NCBI RefSeq assembly: GCF_030247195.1
Contig: NC_080672.1
Location: forward strand, 353,336,413-353,400,412
Length of the DNA: 64,000 bases
DNA from: Topomyia yanbarensis
Lineage: Eukaryota > Arthropoda > Insecta > Diptera > Culicidae
Direction of reading: 5' to 3'
Within the stretch, counting starts at the first letter, position 1. Each line of letters begins with the position of its first letter. Both the position numbers and the translations under genes were made by a program. Shown here one piece after another: positions 1 through 12,908 of the stretch. Under the pieces are notes generated by a model that was not told the origin of the DNA, did no database searches, and saw only the letters and a list, made by a program, of their open reading frames with translations.

Positions 1-2050
1 ATAAAAACCAGTCTGTGGGCTGCTCCAGCGGCGCAGAAATGAAGAAAAACAATAAAACAAGACTCGTCATTGACTGTAAGTTTTCATTGAATGAAACTTT
101 GATTGCAAATACGTACTCTCTGCCGACAGCCCAGGATTTGTTCATATCATACGTTCTGCCAACACTGCTTCGATAAAGTTGAAACAACATTTCTTCCTTA
201 CCGAACATACCTATTTACCTGCTGGTTACGTGGTAAAAATCAAAGAGGACTTATCGTTGTTGTTATTGACGATCTTTGCCCCACGGTGGGGTTGGTAGTG
301 AGTGGTGCGACCCACCGAAAAAGAAAATAACCACGCAATAAGACCGGCTCTTGATTGTGTACAAAGGATCGGTAAAAGTGGACTGTGAGAACGCACCTGT
401 TCGTTGCATGCCGACACACAACCATGATGTAAGGCATGTCCTTTTCGGTTGGTGAAAGCTCTGCTGTTACTTTTTTCAGTTAAAAGAAAGGAGTTGCAAT
501 CCATAAATTGGTTGAAATTTTTACATTGACTAAAATTTTCTTCTTCTATCATTTAACGTTGATAAACAAATGACGACGCACTGAAGCAACAAACCGCACT
601 GCAGATGAATTCATCACCAGAAAAGAGGTCAAAACCACACACAGAGAACCGATCGCCGTCGGAGTCTGTAGGATCGGAGGGCATCATGTGCTGCACGGCG
701 CATTTTATTTTCCACCCAAAACAAATCCGAGACAAACAACAACGTCCGTCTGAAAGTCTCAGCGTTTGAATTTTCGAATTTTACTTTCAGTTCCCGGTCG
801 GTGCAACAACAGCAGCAGCAGCAGCATTGCGCATCGGTTTGTTTGTAGACTTTCCTTTCTTCGGAACTCTATTCTGCAGCTGCGGTGCGTAAAAGTAGAA
901 AATTTGAATAACATCAAGACGTGTGGGCAGCTGACCGAAAATCAGACCTGGACCTGATACAAACCAGCAAGTGGTAAGTAAAATACAAAGGCTGAAACTT
1001 GAAATAATCACCGGGCTGTCGTGGGCTGCTGCTGCTGCTGCTGCAGGTTTCAAGTGATTGGTGATGTTTCTCTCGTCTCGTCCCAAATAACGACGGGTAA
1101 CGGTGATTTTTGGGGGACTGACCGTAAGAAAGTAGGTCAGCAGGAACTTAGTGCCAAGAGAAAAACAGGTAGGGTATCTTGTTTTATTTTGCATTTTTTA
1201 AAGAAATTGGAATATGTATTAATAAATTGAACATCACAGTCAGTTAAACTAATCAAAATGTTATTAGTGAATTCAGTTGTAGCTTTCTTAGGAATGGTAA
1301 GCAACAGGCTTGTTTGATTAACTCTATAAAAATATGACATGGTTTGCACATCCCATTATTTCAATCTAGTTTGACCCAATAATTGAACGCGTAATTTAAA
1401 TTATTTCAAATAAAAAATAACTCGGCGTGACCAATACTTCCGCGAGCATACAAACCTAATTAAAAATGAATAAATAAACTCAACTCTGACCCGTTGGACG
1501 GGCATGATCCTCATATAATCGTCAATTAACCCTACGGCACCCATAAAAAAACGGCTTACTGATGACTTCTAACTCCAAGCGAGTTAATGTTCAAGTGACA
1601 CCCAGCCGGCAGTCGGCTGGCACACTTCGCTAGAGTTTTAACTACTTAAGTCGGCAGGAGGGTTGACGATACGTACGCACAGACAGTGGCCACTTTAGAG
1701 AAAGAAAAAAAAAACTAAATTTTTGAAGAAGAGTCCAGCACTTGTGCCCGGCGTGAACAACAATTTTCAATTAGGAGCGATTATGATCAAATGGGCTTTT
1801 GTGGTGATTGCAATTACTTAACCGATCTTTTCTACTGTGTACCGTTTACTCCCCTTTTACCAATGGTACAGAGACAAGTGGAAAACAAACACCCACCCAC
1901 ATGGCGTGGGTCAAGTGAAGCAATGAGCTGACCATACATTGAATTAACAAAAATATTTTCTATATCCATCGCGTGAATCTAGTGCTCTCGAAGTTGGGTT
2001 ATATTATCGATTTACTTACGTTGAGTCGTGTACAACTACAAACATTTAAA
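1..2050. other. Unassigned sequence, host-like
   Basis: No recognisable protein domain or TE terminus was seen. Composition is less AT-extreme than the TE-rich parts. There are short trinucleotide runs: CAG-type near 808-826 and GCT-type near 1024-1044. Open frames here are short and overlap on both strands, so none is called. A possible 5' exon is listed separately at 787-973. Confidence 0.4.
787..973 (+). other. Candidate 5' non-coding exon with initiator and splice donor
   Basis: An initiator-like TCAGTT lies at 787-792 and a consensus 5' splice donor G|GTAAGTA follows at 974. The interval has a CAG run and no long frame, as expected of an insect 5' UTR exon. No TATA box or downstream acceptor was linked to it. 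Chance matches to both motifs are common, so this is a weak inference. Confidence 0.2.
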
Positions 2051-4380
2051 AACGATGTTGGAAATAGTTGACTAAGGAGTTTGCTTAAGAGGTGGGAGGG
2101 GGTATGGGTTTCAACGTTAAAAAACATGTTTTGTTATTTTTTTAGAACTTTTCGTGAAGCAAATTGATCAAAACTTTTGTACATTATAGTATATCATTTC
2201 AATAACATGCTGGAATTTTTCTATGCAAAAATATCGGCAAACGACTCGGTGGCGAAGCTTTTTGTAGAACGTCTCTAGAATAAAACACGATATGCGGTGT
2301 TGCCTGCCATTCAAAAAATACTTAACCGATTTCTTTCAAACTTCATGTGCACATTCTATGTAAAAAATACCTAACCCCTACGTCGAGTTTTCGAGATAAA
2401 TTTTCAACTTAGGGGGTATTATACTCATTTAACAAAATGGCTATTTTTAACGAAAAATTCCGCCATTTTATGAGTGAAAAGCCACATAAATTAGAAAATT
2501 ATTTGTGACATCTCTTTTGTCATTTTGCAACGTTATTTTCCGTCATTTTCCGACGTTTGAAGGCTGTCATTAAAGTTAACAGAGGCCACACTAAACACCA
2601 GTTACTATAAATTTCACCAACATAGAAACTGTTTTTCGAATGTGTACTTTTTTTTGTCTCTCAAAAATCATACCCAAAATACAAAGCTTAATGATTTGGC
2701 ATAACACACACACATTTTCTTCAAAATTCTAAATATTACAGGTATCATTTTGCTACAACATATAATAAAGCTAGGTGGCCGGTATAGTTATACAAGAAAA
2801 AACAGTTTTGCATAACATGCGTACTTTATTTTGTCGCACACTGTAACGAATTAAACCGTGCTTTCCCTTGCAGATGAAGAGATATTACTTCGAAACGTTG
2901 CACTATGGGGAGACAGGTGAGTGCTTATAGGCACTATAATTATGGAAATCCTTGGGTATTTCAAAAAAATATATGACAACTGGAAAATACGGGTGGTTGA
3001 AATTGAAAATTTTGACAAGAGCCATTTCTAGTATCATTTTTAAACTTTTCGTATCTCTATTGAATTTTGAATGAAACATATGTCATTTTAAAACTAACAA
3101 TACCTGTTCTGGATGATGTTATTGAAGAAGCATATTCATTGTATTGGTATGAACATTTACGAAAAATAACGGATCAAAATACAAAAATATTCATAAACCA
3201 GATCCGGGAAAAAATCTCCCAAAGACACGTTGAACTCTCGATGGGGGATGCAAGTTTAATGTTTCATCTAACTTATAGTGAAAGTTTTAGTTGCCCATAT
3301 TTGCGTTCCCCTGAGAACGCTTCAGTTCAAGTTCCAATGGAAGTCACAATTAGTAGAGAGATGGCGGATGATTCAGCATACGTTTCATTGGAGTATTCTA
3401 CACTGTAAAAAAACTTTGCCCATTTTATGAACGCTAATTAGCCATTTTAGGAAATTATTCGAGCTGTCAAAAAAGGTTACATTTTTGTTTCTGACAATGG
3501 GTACTTTAAATCCATTTTACAACCACTCGATGAATCAATGGGTATATTGATCCTAATGATGACTGAAAAATCCTTTAAGAATAATTTCAAGCGAGCTAAC
3601 CTATAAACCATGGATCGGAACGGAAATGACAAATTATCGGCTCGTAGCGGCACCCGTGGCGGAATCGAAACTTTTCGACAATGCTCCGAAAACAACGGCA
3701 GTTTAAACTACTGAGAATGCTGCAAATATGCACCAGTACTGCAATTTTGACTGCACTAGAAGATCCAGTCAACAAAAAAAATCTGACAGGTTTTATTTAG
3801 TTTTGTGTCTTTAGAATATTATCCTATCGAGATTTCTACATTTTTATGTGAGAGAAATAATATGAAATGGATATTTTATGATTTACTTTTAAATTTAGCG
3901 ATAATTCCATTTCCAGTTTTTTTTATTCTTGGGCGATTTTCATACCCATTTTCTTCGCATTTTGTTACAACTGTACTGTTAATTAATGGGTACAAGCACA
4001 TTACCTATTAAATGGGTTATTCCACTTTTATTGAAAATGAGTAGTTTTCTACGCAATAATAAGTACTTTGTTTTATCAGTGTACAGGAAAATGAGCAAGA
4101 ATTACAATCAGAGTTTATGGATTGAAGAGATAGTTGATCTGACCAAAATTTTTACACGCACATTGCTTATTCTGATAGTTTGAGCCATTTTCTTTTCGCG
4201 GTATTGGTTTGCATGGGACTCATTAATCCATATCTCAGAAACGAGAACTCCGAACAAAATAATTCGCAAACTATAAAGATGACTGGGGTTTGGAAGCACA
4301 TGGGATTCAGTTTTCTATTTTTAACTAAGCGTTTAAATACTGGACCTGAAAATTCTTTTCGGTGAAAAATAATATAATGT
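2050..4380. other. Unassigned AT-rich sequence with one unrecognised ORF
   Basis: I see no TE ends or protein domain I can name. The only notable frame is 3067-3408 on the plus strand (113 aa). It starts in a run of AT-rich DNA, lacks any motif I recognise and has no splice context, so it may be a TE fragment or chance. Confidence 0.3.
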
Positions 4381-4690
4381 AATTTTAATCTTCTATTTCA
4401 TTCAGCATTTATTTTATTCATTTTGTTCATTTAGGTTCACTTTATCTATTTTATTCGTTTAATTCTTTAGATTCATTCTGATTAGTTTATTCATTTCATG
4501 CATTTGATAGTTGGCTTATTTTATTCACTGTTTTCGTTTTATATACTTTGTTCTTTTCCAATTCATTTTATTCAGTTTCTTCATTTTAATAATCTGACCA
4601 ATTTCTTTAAGTCATTCATGTTTTTCTTTTTTATCCAAAATTAATAATTTTAACCAATTTAATTTATTCTAATAATTTAACTCTTTTAAT
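4380..4690. repeat. Low-complexity TTCATTTTATT-rich tract
   Basis: Irregular reiteration of TTTATT/TTCATTT units directly precedes the TIR element at 4705. A matching tract occurs at about 6590-7010. Confidence 0.6.
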
Positions 4691-4704
4691 ATCAGTGTAT
4701 CAAG

Positions 4705-5871
4705 TAGGGGAGACCGGGGCTAGTTGGCGGTGTTTTCAGTTTTCAATTTTTACCGCTTTGATGTGGAGAGATCTTGCAAAATAGAATACTCGGCATGAAA
4801 GAGCAGACTGTTGGCAACATCTCTGATTTTTTTTAAAGTGTTTGATGCATTGTCTCCATTTTAAGAGACAAAAATATGTGACGCGAAAACCCGCCAACTT
4901 ACCCCGGACCCGGTAGGTGAGAATACTCCAAAAAACTAACCAATCAAATGGAGATTCAATTACGTCAAGGGTCCTTTTGGAACGTGCTGAATGTCTTTTC
5001 AAGAAAACTGTATATTAACCGACATTTGCTATTATATTTCAGTTTCAATACCCCGCCTTTTTGAGTTTGACGTGTACTGCCCATAAAAGCATAAGAGTCC
5101 CATATTGAAAAACAGCAAGCCGAGAAAACCGCTGTTGAAGATTTACATTCTCATTGAGCCTTATGGATGGGACAAACATGTTTTGATATTTTTTCGATAT
5201 TTTCTAAACAAACCTGGTAATCTTATTTTTGCATTGTGATTCAGTGGTGATATAGAATACAATCCAACAGATAATTCATTTTCGACAAAAATCCATATGG
5301 GACTCTTATGCTTTTATGGGCAGTGTACTCCCTATTCAAAAGCTAATTTTCGAAATGTTTCATGCAATTAGCCAGAATAAATGTCTCCTACATCGGCGAG
5401 ATACACAAGAAAAAGATTTTCTTACTTTGGAGTGAATTCCAGAAATAAAAATTTTTGATGACTTTTTTTGCACTGTAAATAGTACCGCCAACTTGTCCCA
5501 CATGCAGCACCGCCAACTTACCCCAACCGCATATTTTATTAAAAACTATTTAAAAAATAATTTTTGTTTGTGGATAGAAGTAATATCTATACAGATACTG
5601 AAAGCGAAAAATATAATCATTCAGGAATTGAAAATCACCCTTAATAACGCAAAGTATTTAAAATTTAGAAAATTTACTTGGTATGCTCGAAAACACAATA
5701 TCACCCACAACTTCCACCAAACAAATCGTTTTGCAACAAAAACACATTGGATAACGGGTTTCGCATAAATTGAGGTACACAAGAAGAGGCAGCGCTATAT
5801 GTCTAATACAAACAGAGAAAAAGGGATTCCGCCAACTTACCCCAACCGCCAACTAGCCCCGGGCTCCCCTA
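4705..5871. mobile_element. Non-autonomous TIR element (MITE-like), 1.17 kb, CAAG duplication
   Basis: The ends are inverted: TAGGGGAGACCGGGGC on the left and the complement of TAGGGGAGCCCGGGGC on the right, both followed inward by CTAGTTGGCGG or a close match. CAAG flanks both sides (4701-4704 and 5872-5875), consistent with a 4-bp target duplication. The motif CGCCAACTTACCCC or close variants recurs inside (near 4890, 5487, 5507 and 5830), giving subterminal repeats. No transposase frame is present. Superfamily is not assigned. Confidence 0.7.
5075..5326. mobile_element. Small MITE nested in the 4705-5871 element
   Basis: Inverted arms of about 31 bp (left arm about 5076-5106, right arm about 5292-5324) share CTGCCCATAAAAGCATAAGA. 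It is about 250 bp with no coding capacity. TA occurs at or next to the ends, but the target duplication is not clean. Confidence 0.6.
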
Positions 5872-6079
5872 CAAGTAACAAAATCTCTACGTTATAGGTG
5901 AACCAGTAAAGCAAGCCATCGCTTTGTCCTATATTCAGTTCACAAACAATATTGTATCGTTGTCCTAGGCTGCACCGTGAAATGAGTCTGCCAAAAGAAA
6001 CAAAAGTGCCCGTGCTACGGGATAACACGATTTCGATCGACTTTAATAAAACTCATGTTACGTATATTCAGTTGCACCG

Positions 6080-6480
6080 TGTAAAAACTGTGTTTTGATT
6101 ACGTTCGCAAGCTTATCACAGGTAGAAAACTTCATTGCAAAAACAACATGCAACACAAAGTCGAATTTAATAAAACCGGAATCCAGATCCCCGTGTATAT
6201 GGAAAAGAACATGGTGGACGTTCGTAACCATGATTTGGCACCACGCACTAAGGTAGATTACATCAAACAAATTATGTCGCAGTACGGAGAAGTGGAATCT
6301 ATTACGAATCACACATGGACAAATTTGTTCACCGGTATTCACAATGGCGTTCGTGTTGTGAGGATGCGAGTGACTAAACAATACCTTTGTACATGACTAT
6401 TGAATTCAAACCACGGAAGGATGGCGTTATCTATAAGCAAATAATGCTGATCACTTATCCCTGCGATCTCCAAGTCTCTA
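6080..6480 (+). pseudogene. Non-LTR retrotransposon ORF1 (gag-like) fragment
   Basis: Conceptual translation gives a decayed nucleic-acid-binding ORF1-type segment. A stretch resembling VENFIAK is followed by YGEVESITNHTW, then FTGIHNGVRVVRMRVTK, and after a frameshift near 6390 by TIEFKPRKDGVIYKQ and a partial TYPCDLQ. This order resembles insect non-LTR ORF1 proteins, in which a cysteine knuckle normally follows; here the frame breaks before any knuckle. It must be read in at least three frames, so it is a relic. The family comes from remembered similarity and the clade is not resolved. Both ends of the parent element are missing. Confidence 0.55.
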
Positions 6481-6589
6481 GTTGGGTGTATTTATTTATT
6501 TTTAGTTGTTGTAAAAACTTAAAAGATCCACGGCTCAGTTGTACTAACGCATTGAGCCGTGTCAAGTAAACCTTTGGAAAAAAAATCTT

Positions 6590-7010
6590 CTAATTTCGTT
6601 TAATTTTTCATTTTATTAATTATACTCATTTTATTACTTTTTTATTCGGATCAGTCCTTCCTTCTCTATTCATTTCATCCAAATTATTGCTTTGACACAA
6701 ATAATTTTTATTTAATTTCATATCTTTTTCAATATCGCTAAAATATTCATTTAAATCAATTAATTCATTTTGTTATTTTATTCAATTTATTGGTTCTATT
6801 ATTTTATCCATATTATTTATTTTGATTTATTTACATTATTTTTATTATTTATATTATTTACATTATTATTTTAATTTGTTTTATTTATTTGATTTATTTT
6901 ATTTATTTCATATATTTTAATAATCCTATTTGTTTAACTTATTCTATTCAATCCATTCATTTCATTAATTTTTTTCAGATTATACATTTTATTCAGTTTA
7001 TTTCCGTTTA
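6590..7010. repeat. Low-complexity TTATTT-rich tract
   Basis: Irregular TTTATTT/ATTATTTA units, similar to 4380-4690. It ends where the retroposon-like repeat starts at 7013. Confidence 0.6.
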
Positions 7011-7012
7011 AA

Positions 7013-7830
7013 TGCCGTGTGGTATATGGCGGGCTAAAACTTTTTGCACTATTTTAGCCAAGAATAGCACAACCGGGAACCTGCTCCCATGTCGTAAGAG
7101 GCGACTAACAGCATGCTAGGATTTCCTAGGTATTTCTCCGTACCGAAGACTTAACCTGACAGAGCCTTAAGTTTTTGCATCATAGCCTTTATCCATTCTG
7201 TATTGAGTGAATCACTGACATTCAGTCACCTTTTCTGATTCGCTATTCCCGATTGTGTACCAATGTTTTTGGTTTCTTCTAGCGGTTGTTCAATAGCCGT
7301 AAAGGGTGAAGTATAATTTTACACTAAGAAACAGGATTTATTAAGATACCGGCTCTTGGTTTAAAAATCGTATTTAAAAAACAAACTATAACCTATATGA
7401 AGGAAAGTTATTGAATTCGCCTAAGATGAAGCTGTCGAATTGCACAAAAAGTTTTTTGATTGGCAAGCGAACCGTAGATATGCCAATATAAGCCAAATAA
7501 TACTAAATCTGGAACCGTGTATCGACAAATCTACATTGACAAATACCTCTAAAAGTCATTTTTTGAGGTTTCATGAAGGTCTGACACTAGCTTTGTACTA
7601 CTTTTGCTTTCCTAAACAGTGGAAAACATTTCAACACTCCAGAAAATGTAGGGCCATCAGAAGCAAAAACTTCGTAAAATCTCACTCCTGGTCCTTTCTT
7701 CAAAATTATCCAGTGCAGAACTCAGCGTCACTCTTTCGAGTTTGATCCATTCATATGGTAGTCGGTCTTTGCCAGTGTTGCTCTTCCCGCATCCATTCTT
7801 CTTCTGGGCCGACGATGGATCAAGAGCTCT
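7013..7830 (+). repeat. 5' part of the (CAACG)n-tailed retroposon family
   Basis: This is homologous to 47740-48560, starting at the same point (GCCGTGTGGT) and sharing GTCGTAAGAGGCGACTAAC (near 7093), ACCGAAGACTTAA and TGGTAGTCGGT. Similarity fades after about 7830 and the 3' half with the CAACG tail is absent, so the copy is 3'-truncated or disrupted. No long ORF is conserved between copies. Confidence 0.7.
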
Positions 7831-9164
7831 TGTCGTTGTGTTTATTATATTTATTACGCATCATATACATGTCGTTTGCAATTTGGCAATGCAACTCAGT
7901 TATGGAAACGTGTCTGATATGAAGAGTAGAGATGCCAGCTTGTCATTAACATTTCGCAGTGAGTTTCTTCACATTTATTTGGGATATCTTTTATACTTTT
8001 TGTGCGCTCGCTTTGTACTGCAAACTTTGGAAATGATCATTGAAGTGTTAATAAGAAGTAATACTCCCGATGGTCAGCTGTTCGGAGTTCAAATTACTCG
8101 TTTCAAATTCTCGGAAATTGATTGCGAGCGACTTTCGTACATATTACTAAGATCATATTGTCTGTATATGAATAGATACCTCTATTATATTACACGCGGC
8201 TTTGTCCTTTTATATAACTCCCCGCGGAAGAATAATTATTAAAATGCCTATTCGAACGGCCTTCATATTTCTACTGAAGGTCGCACACCTGAAAACTTTT
8301 ATCTAAAAGGAAAACACAATACGCGTGAGTACCTAGCCAAATCACATTACCTACCAAGATATATCCTGATTCATTTCCCTACCTACTAACACCAATCCTA
8401 TCCTGCGACAGTTGTGGATGATGCAGAGAATTTCTCGGTCATAACAGTCAAAAGTGTTGAACTAACATTCCTTCCCATCCCAAAATTGACCTGCATGGGC
8501 GTGACCATCTACGCTATTGGTCATACTATAATCTTGGTTTCTTTAGGTTTCACGTTGAGTATGATGTATTACTGCCAAGATTCATACAATTGGTTCAATA
8601 TGTAATTTCAACAGGCTTTTATCAATCACGGGAAACGCACGGGCGGTCAACTAAGCTCAGCAAAGCTTTATTCAGTTTTTCCGGATTATTAGTTGATTCT
8701 AAACAGCCATTATCTTTATTCATATAATCCATTTTTGACGTAGGACTACGTCTTTGTTTTCGATATGGGGGTGCACTTGGCAAATTCTACAAAAATGGTA
8801 TGTTACGAAAAGTGATCCAATTTTAAACGCATATAATTCAGCCATCTTACGATAAATTTTCAATTTTTTTGCGCATATGACCCCGAAATACTTCTAAGAA
8901 TAGATTTCAATAGATAAACCCAAAGATTTTTGATATAATATTAAAAATTTAAATAATGTGCAACCTAATCAAAATATCGTTCATTTACACACAGAAGATA
9001 GCGATTTCCAAGTCCGGCACGACAGATTTATGAACCTAACGCGCTACGCTTCTATGAATGACGTCATCATCGACTATTTAAAGAATGGATTTTGCCGGAC
9101 AAGCTCAATTGCCTGCAGAGGTGCCAACCTTCCAGATTTATCTGGATTCTTCCAGATTTTTAAG
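7830..9164. other. Unassigned sequence
   Basis: No TE terminus or domain recognised. A 166-aa open frame (7742-8242) spans the end of the repeat and unrelated sequence, is rich in hydrophobic residues and resembles nothing I know. Degenerate CAGATTT-type motifs begin near 9130 and continue beyond the next insertion. Confidence 0.3.
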
Positions 9165-9169
9165 GGTCG

Positions 9170-10028
9170 CACAGTGGCACGACGAGTGATAAAACCCCAA
9201 AAATCAATGTCTTGCAATTCTTTTGTAAAAATTTATTTTATTTTTCTCTCAGTTTGAATAAAGGTATTTCAAAATTTTACTATATTCGGACGAAAAATGA
9301 ATTTTTAACATGTCGTTGAAGCAAGTGATATCGAGGATTTCCGTTCAATTCAATTCATTAGAATTGTTAGTACCTTGGAATTTCAAATGGCGATATCTCA
9401 AGAACTACATAGTCCATTTGAGCAATTTTAAGTTCATTGAAAAGAAGAATGAATATGCTAAACTTTTTGTGCAAAACTAATTTACGTTTGTACTGCATCA
9501 AAAAAAACCCAATTAAAAAATTTCATATCATATCAGCAATTTAGCTTTAAACGTCTTCCAATTTTTGAGATGGTCTCCCATGGGTTACTTATCATGAATC
9601 TGACTAAAAATTTAGTGTAGTTTCAAGATATACGGGCTCATCTTGCGCATTTTTGCGCCGAAGTTGGCATATTCATGTTTTTGAAAATACCCATATGGAG
9701 ACGCCCTGTAGCTCATAAATCTCCTTACAAATTGGTTGCCTATACAACATCAAATTACTGAAAAATTAGTGATTTTTACTAGTTTTGTCAACCATTTCTG
9801 CTATCCGATGTGATTGGCTACTATGATTAATGTTTATATTAACCCTTTAACGACCATTGCATTCAAATGGGTATACATTAAAGTAGTCGAAGAAATGAAA
9901 TATGGAATTTCAAAACTGATAGCAGAAATAGATTCAGCAACCCAAAATTAGTTAAAACCACAAGTTTTAGCCACATAGACCAATTTTTATAATTTTGTCA
10001 CAACTTTGTATGAACAGGTGCCACTGTG
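9170..10028. mobile_element. Transib-like non-autonomous element, 859 bp
   Basis: The left end reads CACAGTGGCAC and the right end GTGCCACTGTG, so the ends are perfect inverted repeats for 11 bp starting with the RSS/Transib-type heptamer. The 5 bp outside are GGTCG on the left and CGTCG on the right (4 of 5 identical), which suggests a decayed 5-bp duplication. Transib elements are known for 5-bp GC-rich targets. No transposase is encoded. Confidence 0.7.
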
Positions 10029-10033
10029 CGTCG

Positions 10034-10830
10034 TCCAGACATACAGATTTATGCTTGTCTGATCCAGAATTCAGAAATTTTGTCCAGATTTATCCAGACA
10101 ATTTCGAAAATAAAATGAGTTATAAGAATGCATCGTTGATTTTTGAACTGCCTTTTGACCTACGATTTTTAAAACAAAACTTTTTGGAATAACTGGAAAC
10201 ACAACGTACCAAAGTTTTTTTTTGCTAAATGTGACTAAATTTTGTTGAGATTTCATTAGCTGGAAGTTCAGCAATCCAAGATAATGTAAGCTCAGAGACT
10301 CAAATTTAATCCATATGCTTTATGCTGAAAATTATGCATTTAAATTGGTCGGCTTGGCGGCGCAATTACTGAATTTTCAGAAAGCCGAGATATATTGTTA
10401 ATATATAAATATGTTTCATTAGTAAATTGCAACAAATGCAGCTCATGGATGTACAATGAAGTTTATTCAAAAAAAATTTGACCATTCATACAATTCCAAA
10501 CTTTTTCGAAAATTTTTGCAGATTTCTTGGAAGAACACTTGGCATCCCTGGTTGCCTGTTGAACGGCAGGCGGAGCAGATCACTGCGCTGTGTGCTTTCA
10601 CAGGCAGTGTAACTGAGTTAGAAGTCCGTTACACTGGCTGTGGAGGTACGCTTCCGTCCAACACGCGACTGAGCTTGTCCGTTCAAACACTATGCTTTGT
10701 TTTGTGTTGTGCTCGTTTCCAGCACGCTTTTATGTACAATCTCGAAAACAATTAATCGTGCACAAAATCGCTTGTGGCTTGTACATTCGAGCTCCATTTG
10801 CAAACACGGTTGACATAATGTCGTGGTACT
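10034..10830. other. Unassigned sequence with CAGATTT-type motifs
   Basis: The flank of the Transib-like insertion continues the degenerate CAGATTTAT/CCAGA repeats seen before 9165. The remainder, to the MITE at 10831, has no recognisable feature. Confidence 0.3.
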
Positions 10831-11609
10831 AGCTCGTCGCTGTTGTGCTATCTTATGACAAACGCCATTTTGGGGTAAATTGAGTTAGATATGCCACATT
10901 ACTTGTCTAAAAAATCTCTACAAAGTGGCGTTTACAGAATTTTGACATTCTGCTTGGTTACTGAGATATAGCGAGAAAAGTGCTGAGAAATTTTTAATTT
11001 TTTACTTCAAGTGACTGTGTCTGGGGATTGGCTCAAATTATCTTGATGTATAAGATGTTTTTATATGTAAAATTATCTGAGAAACACAATGGCATAATCA
11101 TTTTCAAAACAAAAATGCTCGAATTGTGAGAAAAATGCAATCTTAGTTTTAAACTGGAAATATAGCATATTTGGCAACACTGTAACCAAAAATAACTATT
11201 TTTTTCTAGATTCCCTGACCCATTTCCTTCAAAATGCATCTCACCGTTTGTTTATAGACCAAATGAAGGCAAAGATATGAATAAAAGTTAATAATTGATG
11301 ATTTTTTTCTATGGAAAATTTTCCATGCATGAATATGACACGCCATACAAATTTTGTCATCAATACACACCTATGACACGTGTGAGTGCGACTTTTGTTT
11401 ACATTTATAGTAAAAACTCACGACATAGTCAACCGATCTTCGAAATATTTGAGATATTGATACAGAATAGATAAAAGCATCAATTGTCTTCTTTGAATTG
11501 TTTATATAGTTTATAAGATTCAAGATACTCAATCTCAAACTTTAAAAATCGTTTTTCTCGAAATGTACAAAATGGCGCTTGTCATAAGATAGCACAACAG
11601 CGACGAGCT
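10831..11609. mobile_element. MITE with about 40-bp TIRs, 779 bp
   Basis: The left arm starts AGCTCGTCGCTGTTGTGCTA and the right arm is its near-perfect complement (about 11569-11609), extending inward through CTTATGACAA and GCCATTTT. The interior has no coding frame. No clear target duplication was found, so exact ends may be off by a few bases. Confidence 0.75.
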
Positions 11610-12903
11610 GTCTCTTTCGCTCTACCCATCATCATCAGCGTTGACTCATTTTGCTTTGTGCGCTTGGGTTCCATGTAGGAGGCGAATGTAGGTATATCTA
11701 ATTTGTTGGAAGTGTTACTATATTCACAAATTTTTCTGAAATGTCACAGATTTTTGATCACAGATTCTTTTCACAGATGACTGATTTTTGGCATTTTGAT
11801 GAAATTTTTACAGATTTTTGGAAATATGGAAATATTGTGATTTTTCATAGGATTTTCGGAAATTTATCACAGATTTTTTTCCTGTTTCTGTTATCACAGA
11901 TGGTAAAAATATATTTTTGATCGAAACACAGATTTCAATGTGGCAGCCCTGTTTATTAACGGTTGCATGCGTAACCTGCATGATAGCAATCTGTACTTTC
12001 GTTGCGTAAAGACGAAAGCTTTATTAGCAACAAATTTGTATGGGTTTCGCTACATTTGTATGGATACTTTAGGAAAGTTGCAAAATATAACTAACTCGAT
12101 AAAACTTTAGAAAAATAAAAAAAAATGTAAGTTGCTTTATATGTTTTATGATTTATTGAAAATCATAGCAAGAATGTCTCCTTTCTACACCTGAAAGCTT
12201 AAGGCAGACTGTCGGAATCAAAACATGTTTTAATAAACTGTCAACATCGACACTCACGCTCCATAATAATTCTGTTACATTGAAAATAATAAAACGCTCG
12301 ATTGGTTCTAAAAAATAGATATTTGTTCCTAAAACAGACAAAACCCACAAACCCACCCCACTCCAGCTGCAAAGATGAACCTCTCATTTGCATACAATTG
12401 CCTACTGCGGGACACATTATCAATAAATATGAGCGAGAAAAATGTAAATAAACCGTTGATTGTCAGAAGGCGATATGTCACCCACGTCATCGCTTTCCCC
12501 CTCCCACACACATAAACGCAAACACCAAATCGTACTCGGGCTCTTGGCGGATTACAGTACCTACCCATTCGTTCTTCAGTCCGGTTGACTCCGGTGAAGG
12601 TGCGCAAGGTGCACCTCTGAAGCTATCTATTCTCAGCTTCGATTCAATTCTTCTTTGCTCAGCTCAATTTAGCCCGACATTGTCATTGCCGATCCCACAC
12701 ATGGCACCACCGACCTACCAGGCTAAGGACCACAGGCGCGCACAGGTGAATGATTTCTAGGAACAAAAAAACGAGCTTTAATCTCTATCGCGCTGACGTT
12801 TTTATTTGCGCTATGGTTCGATTTTGGCTGGCTATTGAACTCTCTTACTGTGTCTCTCTTCCTCGCACATCGCACTGTCTCTGGCGGACGACAAGCGACG
12901 AAC
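11610..12903. other. Unassigned sequence; CAGATTTTT-rich patch
   Basis: At 11740-11940 the motif (T)CACAGATTTTTG recurs irregularly, resembling the degenerate CAGATTT patches near 9130, 10040 and 27200. The rest (11950-12903) is more mixed in composition, with short overlapping frames on both strands and no recognised gene. Confidence 0.35.
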
Positions 12904-12908
12904 CCGCT

